Of a stretch of DNA of 64,000 nucleotides, positions 12,353 through 23,379 are shown one piece after another. Position 1 is the first letter of the stretch. Every line of letters starts with the position of its first letter. Below the pieces are notes generated by a model. That model ran no database searches, was not told the DNA's origin, and saw only the letters and a program-made list of their open reading frames with translations. This stretch comes from Cladopsammia gracilis. Its lineage: Eukaryota > Cnidaria > Anthozoa > Scleractinia > Dendrophylliidae. The stretch is taken from positions 258,501 through 322,500 of the forward strand of contig JAJGOT010000163.1 of the NCBI GenBank assembly GCA_022457155.1, read 5' to 3'. The position numbers were made by a program, and so were the translations under genes.

Positions 12353-12859
12353 ATCTTCCCCATAACTCAGAGAATACCCCTCTTTGTGGTGGACTTGCCT
12401 GGAAATTCGAACAAAACGGACTTTGGGAAAGTCTATCCTTGTTGTTGTACTGAATTATGGAAGGGAACCTTGCAATAAGAAACAGGACACAAAAGTAGTC
12501 ATGCGCCACACTGTATGCCAAATTTAAAGCACTAACGGCGAGCACCGCTTCAGGGCACAAGGAAAGTAAAGAGAAACAGTTACGAATTGTTGAAAATCAA
12601 CCATAACAAAAATACCCTAAGAAAGGGTAGAAAACTTGTAAAGCAACCCGGAAAAGGCAACATCTCTAGTTTGGAATTACGGTGTAGAATCTTTTTCCAC
12701 TCCTCAACATCGTACGGCTGTGAATGTCTACCTCCACAAAAATTCTGGGTTTCTAAAAAGTGCATGTTAGAAAAGTCCGTAACAAATAACTTGGAATCCT
12801 CCTGGTGTAATGAGAACACTTGGACATTTGTACATGACATTAACTCTTTCAAATATCCC
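12353..12859. other. Non-coding stretch
   Basis: Nothing recognisable; open frames on both strands lack conserved motifs. Confidence 0.4.
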
Positions 12860-12955
12860 TCGACGATGCTTAATAGATTCGGAATATGTTCTGGCTTGAA
12901 ACTCAACGCTGAGAAAACCGAAGCTCTATGACTGGGTACCTGGCATAATAGCGGA
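12860..12955 (+). pseudogene. L1-type LINE RT fragment
   Basis: A short + strand piece reading a stretch equivalent to the segment after YADD in L1-type RTs, CSGLKLNAEKTEAL, then a stop and LGTW. It belongs to the same broad family as 1236-3183. It is cut off on the right by the repeat that begins near 12944. Confidence 0.55.
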
Positions 12956-13614
12956 GCACTTGCCAGGCCGAAGGCCTGGCTGCGCAGCTCCATACTCATA
13001 GAACCTATCGCCGTCATTTTTCATGGTCATGGCTAGCGGAATGTTTCGCGGGCGCGTGTCCGCCCGCCCGCCGGTCCCCGCCGTGTTGGAACAACATCCG
13101 GGATCTTGAAAGCAAGGCTATGTTTTTCGCGCGGCCACACAGCCGTGAGCTCGGGGAAACACTTTAGTTGTTTTGTTGTGTCTAGCGGAGAATTAAAGTC
13201 GTTATTTTCCTGCATTTTTTCGCGGTTTGCTACTCAAGACAGGGATACTAATTAAGGAATACTCAGAAGCCGCTTTAGTGGAAAAAGACGAGCTTTCAGG
13301 GATAAAATCTTGCTTCGAGGAACTTCATGTATTACGTTTTTATCAATGCGGGAGATCTTTGTTTTCTACGGATTTCAGAACCAGAAGCGGAGATTTGAAT
13401 TTCCAAGCAAGCTTGGAACTTAAAGGTAAAACAGATTACAGTTTTCGATGAGAATTTATATTGATATCAATTTGTGAGTGACTTTTTATTAGTATTATTG
13501 TTAGTTTTGGAGAATTGATTTTAAAACGTGCTTAAATTCAGTTGTATCGATCTCTTTAATTTCATCGAAGAAAGCTTAAACTCGATGACCTATAATTAAG
13601 CTTAAATGGTACGC
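12944..13614 (+). repeat. Dispersed repeat with GC hairpin end, copy 1
   Basis: A block of about 670 bp also present inverted at 58494-59213. Shared blocks include CATACTCATAGAACC, TTTTTCATGGTCATGGCTAGC, ACTCAAGACAGGGATACTAA and GATAAAATCTTGCTTCGAGG. The left end is a GC-rich hairpin (GCCAGGCCGAAGGCCTGGC). A short open stretch (LLLKTGILIK, AIKSCFEELH type) is kept in both copies, but no protein family is recognised. It lies between two pieces of LINE RT. Confidence 0.65.
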
Positions 13615-14094
13615 GTTTTGCTTTTAAACGTAAACTAATGGAGATTTGAATAAATTTTTTCGAAAGAAGATTGTGTTGTCCATTTTTATGTGTTTGTTCA
13701 TTCATTAGATAGATTGAAAAGCGATTTTATGTAAACAAAACAAGACTTTGATTTTATAGTACAGTTCTATCTTCACTCCCATCGCCTTATGCAAATATGT
13801 TTGTGTATTTTTGCAATTTTTGATTTTCAAATCAGTTTCTCGGGCAATTTTTGACAAACATAAACTGTATTTTATTCGGAAACTAGTGGTACTATTTATT
13901 CTAGACAGAGAAAAGTTGTTTTTGCGAACTTTTGTACGGTCTATAAAAATGTACTGTGCAGACGGTCGCGTAATACTGTTTTTGAGAATTGCTAAAATTG
14001 AAAATAGCCCGTTCGTCAATCTTAATTCTTGTGCTTCCAACCTTTCACCTTAGTTAAGTTTCACCTTAGTTAAGTTTCACCTTAGTTAAGCTTG
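13615..14094. other. Non-coding stretch with short tandem repeat
   Basis: AT-rich sequence of unknown origin. A 17-bp unit, CACCTTAGTTAAGTTT, is repeated about three times at 14046-14091. Confidence 0.45.
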
Positions 14095-14745
14095 TTCAAA
14101 GTGCGATGCTGTTAGGCTTGGGCTATGTATATATTAGAGATCAAACCCCGCTCGCTAATGTTGACAAAATTAACAGACCAATTAAGATTTTAGATGTTTA
14201 TTTTACTTATAAATGGAGGAAAACACAAGAGCTCAACTACGACGAAACTTTGAAATTGCTTTCTGAGATTCTGAAAGCATGGAAATGGTGAAATTTAACT
14301 TTATATGGTAAAAGCCAGGTCGTAAAGACGTTTGTAATACCGAAATTCATGTTTCGCGTGTCTCTTATTTGCTCTACAAAAGAGCTGATTAAAGAACTTA
14401 ATTCTATTATCTACGGAATTGTCTGGGTAAGTAAAGATAAAATTAAACGCCTGGCACTCATAAGTGATTATATGAACGGCGGCTTGAGAATGCCTCACAT
14501 TAAAACTCTTATTGATACGCAACGCATTATCTATGTTAAAAAGTACATTGGAGACTACGATAGCCCAAGGAAACATATTATTCCGTTCTTTCTTGAGGAT
14601 TATGGTGGGGAATTTCTCTTACATTGCAATTTTAGCCGCGCTGATCTACCAGACCATCTTCCCAGTTTTTATGGAGAATGCTTTACAGTCTGGTCCAAAT
14701 TAACTGTTAAACCCGTCGAGTCCCGCGAAGAAGTCTTTAACCCTA
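14095..14745 (+). pseudogene. L1-type LINE RT thumb fragment
   Basis: A + strand RT piece in two frames. It contains RPIKILDVYFTY, LTLYGKSQVVKTFVIPKF and SDYMNGGLRMPHIKTLID, and aligns by eye with the thumb and post-thumb part of the RT at 1236-3183. A stop near 14289-14291 and frame changes make it a pseudogene. It is interrupted at 14745 by a G-run element and resumes near 15640. Confidence 0.7.
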
Positions 14746-15640
14746 TTCAGACTGGGGGGGGGGGGGGGGGGGGCTTCTCAGAACCCCCCTTTATATATCT
14801 GGAACCAGTAAGGCTAGGACCATGAAATTTTCACGCAATGTTCACCTCCATACAAGGAAATCTCACACTTAGTTTTGACCTGCCATACCCAATTATGACG
14901 TCACAATGACGTCATTTTTGTTTTTCCGACGTTTCTTTGATATTTTTCCATCCAGGTACTTAAAATATCAAATATAACTGTAAAATCATCTCTTTAATAT
15001 TAAAACATAATAAGTACAAACAAGGACACACTTGTAAAGCGAGAAAAAGCAAAAAAACAGGCGATAAAACTATAATTTTGAAATTATTGTCCGCCATCTT
15101 GGATCCGCCATCTTGGATCCGCCATCTTGGATTTCCTTTTTTTTTGTTTAAATTAAAATTTAAAAAATATCTAAAAGAGAAAAGGATCAGAATGTATAAA
15201 ACACGTATCAAACTAATGTTTATTATCCAAACAATGAACTTAGAAGTGTTATTTAATAAATAGTACAAAATGTTTGTCTATAAGTAAAAGAGAGCAAAAA
15301 TTTACCTACCCCTCCCTTTCAAATATTTGATGTTAAAAATTTATGATGTCTTTGAAGAACTAGTTCCAAGAAAAAACTATTCTAACAAGAAAATGCACTA
15401 TAAGTCAAAAAACAAGATCTTAAAATAAAAAAGTCACCATATTTTAATATTTTGAAAACCTATGTGTCAAAAACCGGTTGTCATGGCAACATGGTTAATC
15501 ACACGGACATGTTATGGATACCAAAATGTCCCTATATAAATTAGAGGGAAAGTCAGAAAATTTCAGCCTCATAGCTATTTCGGTGTAAGTGTTATCACAA
15601 TTTTACTGGAGTGGGGGGGGAGGGGGTGGGGTTCGCGATA
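14746..15640. mobile_element. G-run-tipped element inserted in LINE
   Basis: A stretch of about 0.9 kb separating two parts of one LINE RT. It starts with CCTATTCAGACT followed by about 18 G (14755-14773) and ends near a second G-rich patch (15612-15630). Within it, 15091-15132 holds three tandem copies of the 14-bp unit CCGCCATCTTGGAT. No coding capacity is recognised. Confidence 0.5.
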
Positions 15641-16118
15641 AGGCCATTTTTGTAAAAATGTATTCTCGAAGAATATTATCTTTCTCTATGACATTTTGCC
15701 CAACAACGGTAGTCTAAAGCCTTGGCCCTTTTCCGAGGCTATAAGGCTCAATGTTAATGACTTCTTCTTTCTTCTAAGTATTTTTGATTCTCTTCCCTCC
15801 GCATGGAAAAGGCTAAGAAACTCGAATTATGTTGGTCTTATAACATCTTACAGCATATAATTATCCACAACACAATACAGTTTATATTTAAATGGTAAAA
15901 ACTATTCACTGGATTTGATCAACTCAAAAAAACTGTATTGGGAATTGATGAAGACAATTCAAGTTGATCTTTCCGCGCGACAAAAGTATAGTGCGATATT
16001 TAATATTTGCGATTTGGATTGGGAAACAATTTATTTAATTCTGCATGTTGTTACATTCGAAACAAGAATCTTTCAATACAAACTTATTAATCGAATATTA
16101 TATACTAATAAATCTTAA
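15641..16118 (+). pseudogene. L1-type LINE RT C-terminal fragment
   Basis: Continuation of the RT fragment at 14095-14745 after the insertion. It reads YDILPNNGSL, IFDSLPSAWKRLRNS and then FETRIFQYKLINRILYTNKS, matching the FQYKVLNSILYTNTK segment of the RT at 1236-3183. The piece ends at 16118, where BEL/Pao sequence begins. Confidence 0.65.
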
Positions 16119-16530
16119 TATAAAATGAAAATGGTTGATTCTCCTCTATACTTTCTGTCAAATTCCCCTTTGACCCCCCTTGACTTCATGGGTCCAGACA
16201 ATAGGTATCCTAGTTTTGACTGCATGGCTGTAGGCGCCCTCTCCCCACAGATGATATTATCGTGAACAATGTTCCAATAGTAATCCGCTCCAATCAGTAG
16301 GTTGATTTCAAAGTAAGCCCCACTCACTGGGTGTATTAGCTTCAAACCCTTTGGGTGTGGTAGATCGCTGATGTTTCAATCATGATTACGATGTAGGGGC
16401 GCGGCGATGGTGGATACAATCCGCCAGTACGCGCATGCAGTGAGATTGTCTCGCCGTTGTTCGTTATGATATCAAAAGTGACAACATCTGACTTCCTGAG
16501 AGAGTTTTCCCAGGCACCAAAGGCTGACAT
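16119..16530 (-). pseudogene. BEL/Pao protease region fragment
   Basis: Two adjoining - strand frames. The upstream one has LRKSDVVTFDIITNNGE; the downstream one has INLLIGADYYWNIVHD and KLGYLLSGPM. The IDLLIGADYYW...KLGWxLSGP pattern is characteristic of the Pol protease-adjacent region (DUF1758/Peptidase_A17) of BEL/Pao elements. A frameshift near 16342 separates the two. The left end at about 16119 is a truncation. Confidence 0.75.
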
Positions 16531-16593
16531 ACATATTTTTTCGTGAGCATGGAGTTAAGCCCCAAGTTCATCCGCGAACTTGGAGCTATGATG

Positions 16594-16772
16594 TAATAGA
16601 AATCTAGCTTTAATACGAACCGAAAGGTTACAACTTGAACTGCACAACATAAGCTGCAAGCCGAGAAGTTAAGTCAAAGAATGATGTAATCGAGGAGCAC
16701 GTGTAATCCCCGAGAGAGTGTCACATGATCTTAATCTACGAATCGCATTACATGATTATTATTTCTCCAACA
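16594..16772 (-). repeat. Copia 3' LTR
   Basis: In element orientation it begins TGTTGGAGAAAT and ends TTTCTATTA. The polypurine-like tract AAGTGGGAG lies just inside (16773-16781 on the complement). Confidence 0.9.
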
Positions 16773-16837
16773 CTCCCACTTGATAAACATGTAATGAGTA
16801 TCCTAAGATAAATAACAAAAAAATAACAATCAATGTT

Positions 16838-17936
16838 CTAGCACGCATAAATGTTCAACAAGTTTCTGAGTTTTTGAAATCGAACTCTAGCAAGTCCCTT
16901 TGTCATGATGTCTGCCAACATGTCACTTGAAGGACAATAAACAACTTTAACTTCATTCGAGGCTATTCTTTCACGAATAAAGTGAAAAGCGACATCAATG
17001 TGCTTTGTTCTGTTATGGAATCTTGGGTTCCTTGATAACTCTATGGCACCTTGATTGTCTTCCTTCAACGCTGTGGGAGAGTCAGGTTTACAACCAAGAT
17101 CAGCCAATAGCTTCCGAAGGTAGATTGCTTCCTGTGTTGCTTGACTTAAGGCAACATATTCTGCCTCTGTAGTGGATTTGGCGACTGTAGCCTGCTTCTT
17201 GCTGCACCAACTGACTGTGGAATTAGCGACTTTGAAAACATACCCGGAAGTAGACCGTCGATTGTCTACATCTCCTGCCCAATCGGCATCGGAGAAACCA
17301 TGCAAATCACACTCATCATCATTCACTGAAAATTTTAGACCACAGCTTAGTGTTCCTTTGATGTATCTGAGCATTCGTTTCACTCCCATCCAATGATCCT
17401 TACTTGGATCAGACATAAACTGTGATAAAGATACAACAGCCGCAGCGATGTCTGGTCTTGTTGTAGTTGATATGTAAGTGAGGCACCCTATAGCTTGTTG
17501 GTAGATGCTTTTGTCACATCGTTCTTCTTCATCTCTTCGCTTGTGACACTTATGCATAGGCTTGCACTCTTCCATTCCAAACCGTTTGAGCAGATCTTCA
17601 AGGTACTTCTCTTGACTAATGGTCAGTGTCCTAGTAGCCCGGTCTCTTTTGATTGACATTCCAAGGATGAAGTGAATTTCTCCGCGATCAACCATTTCAA
17701 ATTCTTTGCATAAGGATTCTTTCTCTGCTTTGAGCATTTTAACATCATTGGGTACAGGAATGATGTCATCGACATAGACTGCCAAGATGACAAAACTGAT
17801 GAATCTCTTGACTGTTTTCACATAAATGCAGTCATCTGCGGGGCTTCTCCGATAGTCATTCGTTACCAAGAAATCGCCGAGTGTTTGATTCCAACATCTA
17901 GCGGACTGCTTGACAGGAGGCCATACAAGCGGTCGT
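16838..17936 (-). pseudogene. Copia RT and RNase H
   Basis: About 365 codons without a stop. Seen: KQSARCWNQTLGDFL, the catalytic LAVYVDDI, LGMSIKRD, GCLTYISTTTRPDI, the RNase H start FSDADWAGDVDNRRSTSG, then KQATVAKSTTEAEYVAL and DNQGAIELSRNP, ending with NIYAC. This is the Ty1/copia RVT_2 plus RNase H module that makes cDNA from element RNA. Only the C-terminal half of the RT remains. Upstream, the LYGL box is frameshifted and joins Gag directly, so no integrase or protease is encoded. Confidence 0.9.
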
Positions 17937-18180
17937 CGAGGAAATATGAACTTGCAAACTCTTGTCAACACTGAGAGCAATCAAAGAATAAGCTTTGTCC
18001 GAACGAAGACGGTACGCATTTTGCACTGAAGCTATCGCACTAGCACCTGGAGCGGTTTCTGTTCCTGCGACAAATCCCCATAAACCGCGTTCCATCAACA
18101 CTTGTATTTCCACGATTGATAATTCTTTCCATCCAAGCGCTCGATTTTGGTGATTGCCGCCATTTTGAACAAACGAATGC
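17937..18180 (-). pseudogene. Copia Gag N-terminus, truncated
   Basis: Just inside the 5' LTR the - strand reads NRALGWKELSIVEI-like and then GLWGFVAGTETAPGA, RLRSDKAYSLIALSVDKSL and QVHISSTT, a typical Copia Gag start, with a frame change near 18150. The frame then runs straight into RT sequence at about 17936. The junction marks an internal deletion of several kilobases (most of Gag, protease, integrase, front of RT). Confidence 0.75.
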
Positions 18181-18285
18181 GAACGTGATATTTTTATACC
18201 GCCATTCCTCAAGTCTTCTCTCGTCCCGAGAATTATTTTCTCCGTTCTTCTGGGCGTTATCCTACGCGTTATCCTCGGCGTTATT

Positions 18286-18299
18286 CTGGGCCCATAACC
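18286..18299 (-). other. Copia primer-binding site
   Basis: On the - strand, GGTTATGGGCCCAG directly follows the 5' LTR. This matches the internal initiator-Met tRNA primer site used by Drosophila copia-type elements. Confidence 0.7.
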
Positions 18300-18478
18300 T
18301 AATAGAAATCTAGCTTTAATACGAACCGAAAGGTTACAACTTGAACTGCACAACATAAGCTGCAAGCCGAGAAGTTAAGTCACAGAATGATGCAATCGAG
18401 GAGCACGTGTTATCCCCGAGAGAGTGTCACATGATCTTAATCTACGAATCGCATTACATGATTATTATTTCTCCAACA
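18300..18478 (-). repeat. Copia 5' LTR
   Basis: Same 179-bp sequence as 16594-16772 apart from three substitutions. It is followed on the right by the TGATG target duplication. Confidence 0.9.
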
Positions 18479-18556
18479 TGATGTTTGCTTCCGTGCTTAT
18501 GGCTCCAGCTCTGATCCGGCTCACTGCGGTTTTGAGTAGTATTGGATAATCATGGA

Positions 18557-19980
18557 TCACATGTTGCGCTGGGATAAGGGTAACGTGCACCGATCGACCT
18601 TCCTCTGGGGACCCTTGTGAGGTATCATTGTTTTCAGGGGGAGGGTACCCCGTGTTGCGTGTCGCTCATAAATGGTAGTATGATGATTACTACCACAGTT
18701 CTTGCATCGGTTCTTAGATGGGCACTGGGCGCTGCGGTGGGATGAGGCCAAACTGTTATAACAGAGATTCCTCTTGGTGATGATGGATTTGCAACTTTGA
18801 TATCTGTGACAATGGCACACGTGTGGTGGATGTGGGGCCTTTGCAAAAAATACATGGTCGCTTCTTGGTTGAGTTAGAGCGGGAGTTTGACCCCCTTACT
18901 CCAGTGAAAATGATGCTGTTGGCATAGGAACTGAAAATAAGGGATAGGAGCCTGCTTCCAATACCATCAGTTCATTGATAATTGCTTTCCTTGATGCTTG
19001 GATGGACTATTCCCCCCGCGGTTGACACTGAGCCATATTCTTGTTTACTTCGTCCGGTAATTTTCCAAGAATAACTGGAACTGGTAAATCTCCAAATGCA
19101 TCATGGGGCTTCTCTAGGGTCTCCGGTGCCCTGGTGTGCATTTCCATGTCATCATGAAATGACTTCAACCTATCCAGATACCACGCAGCTCTTAACAACC
19201 TCTAATTTCATTGGACCCCTATATCACTCAGCTCTATTGTTTTCAGTGCTAGGGTCCATTGTTGTGTTGTTTGTTCGTTTGTTTTGTCAGCAAACCAGAG
19301 GAGACCTTGTAAGAGCTGCGTACTGCTCCAAACTATCTGTGTGGTTGGATGGGTTGGGTAACTCGAGTAAGGCTGACATGTGGGCATTGACAGCCTTATG
19401 GGTCTGTCTGAATCGTTCCTTCATGTAGGCTATTACCCTTGCATAATTCTCACTCGTCAAAGAACACCCAGTGATAGCCCTCTCAGTTTCTGCCGTGAGT
19501 TGAGCCCTAAGGTAGTTAAACGTCTCGACATCTCCTAGGCGAGTATCGGTATTTACTGCAACATTGAAAGAGTCCCAAAATGTCAACCATTCCAGGGTAT
19601 TCCCACTGAAGGTTGGTAACGAGACTTGGGGAGACAACTGTGATGAATAGGACTGCTGGCAGGGCCTGATGGGGTAGATGTCTGAAATTCATGATTTGGG
19701 GGCTGAAAATTTTACTCAAGACCGTTGGAACCTGTTGGTGTTCCACTGGAAGCGACTGGACCTTGACTAAACACGATCGAACCTTGATTTGAAGCGTCTA
19801 AACTCTGATTAAGGGCGAGATGACTGAGCCGTGATTTGGCTCAACGACTAAAGGTGTACAAGAGGCGACGGACTTTGGACCTCCATTAATAATAATACTT
19901 AGCTGAGCGATTTTTTCTGCGGTTTGCTCCTGTATTTCCTCTTCTTCGAAGATTTCGATTTTCAAAGTATCTGGATCCTT
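18557..19980 (-). pseudogene. BEL/Pao Gag remnant with zinc knuckle
   Basis: From the right: an acidic helical stretch (IEIFEEEEIQEQ, about 19930), then SLPTFSGNTLEWLTFWDSF and YMKERFRQTHKAVNAHM (19287-19637), the matrix/capsid-like signature of BEL Gag. After a disturbed interval comes NRCKNCGSNHHTTI with a preceding CYNSLASSHRSAQC (18700-18780), the zinc knuckle that binds RNA. Frameshifts separate these parts. The protein would package element RNA in an active copy; here it is broken. Confidence 0.7.
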
Positions 19981-19984
19981 AGAT

Positions 19985-20700
19985 TAGATTAAATTCGTCG
20001 AGACAAACTCGCCGTTACACGTAAATTCGGCGAGACAAACTCGCTATCACACGTAAATTCATCGAAACAAACTCGCCGTTGCATGAGTTACACGTAAATT
20101 CGGCGAGACAAACTCACAATCACACGTAAATTCGACGAGACAAACTCGCTATAACACGTAAATTCGACGAGACAAACTCGCTGTCATACGTAAATTCGTC
20201 GAAACAAACTCGCCGTCACACGTAAATTTGGCGAGACAAATTCGCCGTCATACTTAAATTCGTTGTCTGCGAGCTAGTTCTAAGGCTCGGGATTTGGGTG
20301 AGGGAGGGGGAGGGGGGGGGGGGGGGCATGGAGTGGGGGATGGGGGAGGGAAAAGAGACAAACTCGCTAACACAGTAAAGCTTCGGTTAGACTGACTCGC
20401 GATTATAACAAAATTCGGGGAGAGAAAGCGGCTATCGACGAGACACTCGCCAAAACGGCTGAAACTGACGAGACGTGGACGCGCAAATACCAACTTATTA
20501 AACTTTGTGAGACAACCACACCCTAGCAGCGAAATTCGGCGAGACATAACTCGTAATGACAACAAAATTCGGCGAGACAAACTTGCTATCCCAACAAAAT
20601 AGAATCGGCGAGACTAACTCTTTACAACGGGTGAAACTGATGAGGCAAAACGCGCAAACACAACAAACTTCGGCGAGACGACCACGCCCTAACAACTAAA
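19985..20700. repeat. About 33-bp minisatellite, degenerate to the right
   Basis: Tandem units built on CGTAAATTCGNCGAGACAAACTCGC. At least eight clear copies cover 19985-20265. After a G-rich interval (20300-20350) further looser units (GCGAGACAAACT, AACAAAATTCGGCGAGAC) continue to about 20700. Each unit carries GCGAG/CTCGC inverted words, so single strands could fold. Confidence 0.8.
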
Positions 20701-20860
20701 GACTCTACGGTAACAATGCAGGTTGGTCTGCTTGGGCGGCTTGGGCAGCCGGGGCGTCGATAGCTTGCTGAAGTAAAGCATTATTGTATTGGGAATTTGC
20801 GCCGCCATTAGGATAAAAGTAGAGGTGCAGCGATGACTTGATGCCGGAATAGACGATTGA

Positions 20861-21230
20861 AGCTATGTGACGGTCGCCCTTTTCGAAAAGTTAAGACTGA
20901 GGGAGGTTTTGGTGTGAGGCGAGCACTTATATTGCGCGCTTTTTTTTTTGGGACATGTTCTGGTCATTTTGAAATCAGAATACGCTAAAATTTTCCAAGT
21001 ACACATAGTCAAAGTAGCGACTTCTTTCTATATTTTGCGAGAGGAATAGGTGCAATGTTTTGAGGTATTCTGTTTTCGGAAAGGGCAGAATATGTCCAAA
21101 AGAAACGCGCCCTTAGACTGAACACAAGGTATATGGCAACGTAATACGCCCCACCGGACCACGTATTGCACGGCGCATACATCTAATTAAAAATAGAGGG
21201 ACATTGTGTGCAAGTTCCCTTGAGAAAATA
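20861..21230 (+). repeat. Dispersed repeat, copy 2, interrupted
   Basis: Same family as 10571-10757 with conserved order of blocks (GCTATGTGACGGTCG through AGAGGGACATTGTGTG). It contains an extra 179 bp at 20933-21111, absent from copy 1. Confidence 0.6.
20933..21111. mobile_element. Nested MITE
   Basis: A 179-bp insertion inside the dispersed repeat. The ends are inverted: left GCGCGC, T-run, GGGACATGTTCTGG; the right end read on the complement gives GGCGCG, T-run, GGACATATTCTGCC. The empty site is visible in the copy at 10571-10757. A TTA duplication is possible. Confidence 0.65.
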
Positions 21231-21520
21231 CGGTTGTATCACCTATAGTTTATACTTTTCACCCGACGGCGAAAATAGACCATATTCTATCCAAACATTT
21301 TGTACACTAAAACAAGAAGCTGCATTTAGTTTGAACTCGTGGCGTCTTTAACCCATTGCAGTATTGATTCCTGAGAGTTTTCAGCGCTTTTACGGAAAAA
21401 CATGATGGATTACAGATATCTGGCAGATTGTCCATTGAAGCTCTTATAAGGAGAATCTTATAACTCTTGTTTCTACAGGTAGCCAATGCAGATTCATGTT
21501 ATGAAGACATGTAGTGTAGT

Positions 21521-21786
21521 TCTAACTTTTGAGACTGTCAAACGAAATCCTATAGTGTGACCATTCAAATCAAACCTCTTCAGCAGTACTTTTGCATGGT
21601 ACCATTTGTTCTAACTTTTAAGTCTGTGGATGAAATCCTATGGTGTGACCATTCAAATGACACCTCTTCAGTAGTACTTATGCATGGTACCATTTGTTCT
21701 AACTTTTGAGTCTGTTGATGAAATCCTATGGTGTGACCATTCAAATGAAACCTCTTTACTAGTACTTTTGGATGGCACCATTTGCT
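21521..21786. repeat. 88-bp tandem triplication
   Basis: Three head-to-tail copies of an 88/89-bp unit starting TCTAACTTTTGAGTCTGT, at 21521, 21610 and 21698. The copies differ at a few positions each. All three keep an open frame on both strands across the array, a by-product of the unit sequence rather than a gene. Confidence 0.85.
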
Positions 21787-23039
21787 TTTCAATATGTTTT
21801 AAAATGAAATTTGGATTTGTTACGAAGTTTTATCTTTGGCACTCTTGGGAACAATTGAAGGGTTTATAGCGAAGCGCACAATTACTATTTATAGAACTAA
21901 AACTCAGACAAACAAACCAAACGTGACTCTCAGGGGATTCCTAATAACGAATTTCTATTGTCAGAAATGCAAGAATAAACAAGAATAAATTATAAACTCA
22001 GACAAACATGAGTACTGACGTCATTTGTGCGCTTTGCTATTGAGCCATCGTATAGGGGAATCTTTGTTTACCTTTTTTGCCTCATTAGCACATGCGCCTC
22101 GTTCTCTGACCTACCTGCAAAAAAATCAACTCTGAATATTGAAAGAGCATAGCACAATTAGCTTTCTCTGAAAATTCGAGCCCGATATACTAGATACACT
22201 TCATGCAATGCTGTATTAAAAAGTCAAAATTTTACAAAAAATGTATGGCTCATTAGCGCTTTTGCCGCCCAACATTTTTTCAGTTTTTGATAGCAGATAT
22301 GAAAAAAGCTGAAAATTGCATAGATAACTAAGCTTAACCAGGTCTTTCAACTTTTGAAGTCAATTCGTATTTAGCATGATGCTTTCGCTATGCAGATTCT
22401 TATGCTAATGAAGCAAAATGTAAACAATGAAGTCGGCAAAGATTTCCCTACATATTCACCTTATGGAATAAAAGCAAAGGGTTGAAAATCGATAACACTA
22501 AAATAGTAATCAGTTATAGCGTTGTTTCCTTCTTGCCATGAAAGCTAAGCGAACATAGAACAATACTGCCATGTCGAAAATAAATAAGGGAACAGTTCTA
22601 TTTTTTTCGCCTTGTTGTCAGTGTGATATATCAGCAAATTCTCAAAAGCTACATTAAAACAAATATATGGCAATTTGATAAAAGAAATGATATTTCGATC
22701 ATAGAACTAAAAAGGTTAAAATGAACAGTGATCTGTTCTCCAATCCGCCCTCATAAGTCATACGTATAAGTATTTCCTTTTCCTTCATATGATTCATATA
22801 AAATCATTTCATTGCATTGTAGGTCGAAGAAAAAAGTTATTGATTATTAGGGAAAATAATGTACATGACAGATTATAATCAAATTCTCTAAACTTGAATC
22901 GAAAGAAATGTATAAAAATGTAAAAGGAGAATTCATATTTCAATCTTCGGTCTAAAAGGGTTAACGGCAAAATACAATGAACAAAGCTCAACAACAAGTG
23001 CAATGTTTGTTATCGTCAAACTAAAGACTAAGAAAGCTT
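21787..23039. other. AT-rich non-coding stretch
   Basis: No gene or repeat boundary is recognised. Confidence 0.4.
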
Positions 23040-23348
23040 TTCGTCTATCATAAATATGTTTTTATTTTTTATTATTAATGTAGAACGAAGCGAGTCTTCG
23101 TTGATTGAGGACACGATATACTAAACGGCTAGCAGCTGTTTTTTTCTTTAGCTGAACAAAGGACAAGAGTTTGTCTTTCTGAGCTCTGCATTTTGCAAAA
23201 AGTGACACCAAATAGACTTGTTGAAAAGCACGAAAAATAATTATCTTTCCTGCTACTTTTACAATGCGTGAGATGATTTAAATGCGTTTCTCTTTGTGTT
23301 CCTTTGATAAGGTTATTATTAGCTTTGTGTTCCTGCTTGCTGTGTGAA

Positions 23349-23379
<31 letters not shown>

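Larger units (their letters stand above)
16594..18478 (-). mobile_element. Copia LTR retrotransposon, internally deleted
   Basis: A 1885-bp element with two 179-bp LTRs (16594-16772 and 18300-18478) differing at only three positions by eye. It is flanked by a 5-bp target duplication TGATG (16589-16593, 18479-18483). It reads on the - strand: 5' LTR on the right, a primer-binding site, the start of Gag, a deletion, then RT and RNase H and the 3' LTR. It inserted into the BEL/Pao element. The near-identical LTRs indicate a recent insertion; the deletion of most of gag, protease and integrase makes it non-autonomous. Confidence 0.9.
16119..19980 (-). mobile_element. BEL/Pao retrotransposon remnant
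   Basis: A - strand LTR retroelement lacking its RT, RNase H and integrase, with no LTRs recognised. From the right: Gag-like sequence (about 19980-19287), a CCHC zinc knuckle (about 18557-18820) and aspartic protease-like sequence (about 16530-16119). It is split by a Copia element at 16594-18478. Frames are broken in several places, so it is inactive. Confidence 0.7.

Noticed and set aside
12580..13017. 145-codon frame on the - strand
   Set aside because: It runs antisense to an RT fragment and crosses into the dispersed repeat at 12944.
12213..20700. CRISPR-like arrays at 12213-12352 and 19985-20265
   Set aside because: Units are contiguous with no unique spacers, and the context is a eukaryotic, intron-containing genome. 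They are minisatellites.
23348..23378. Long G-runs (also 9113, 14755, 62255) as functional G-quadruplex elements
   Set aside because: They occur at the tips of MITE-like repeats and are prone to slippage and assembly error; no independent sign of function.
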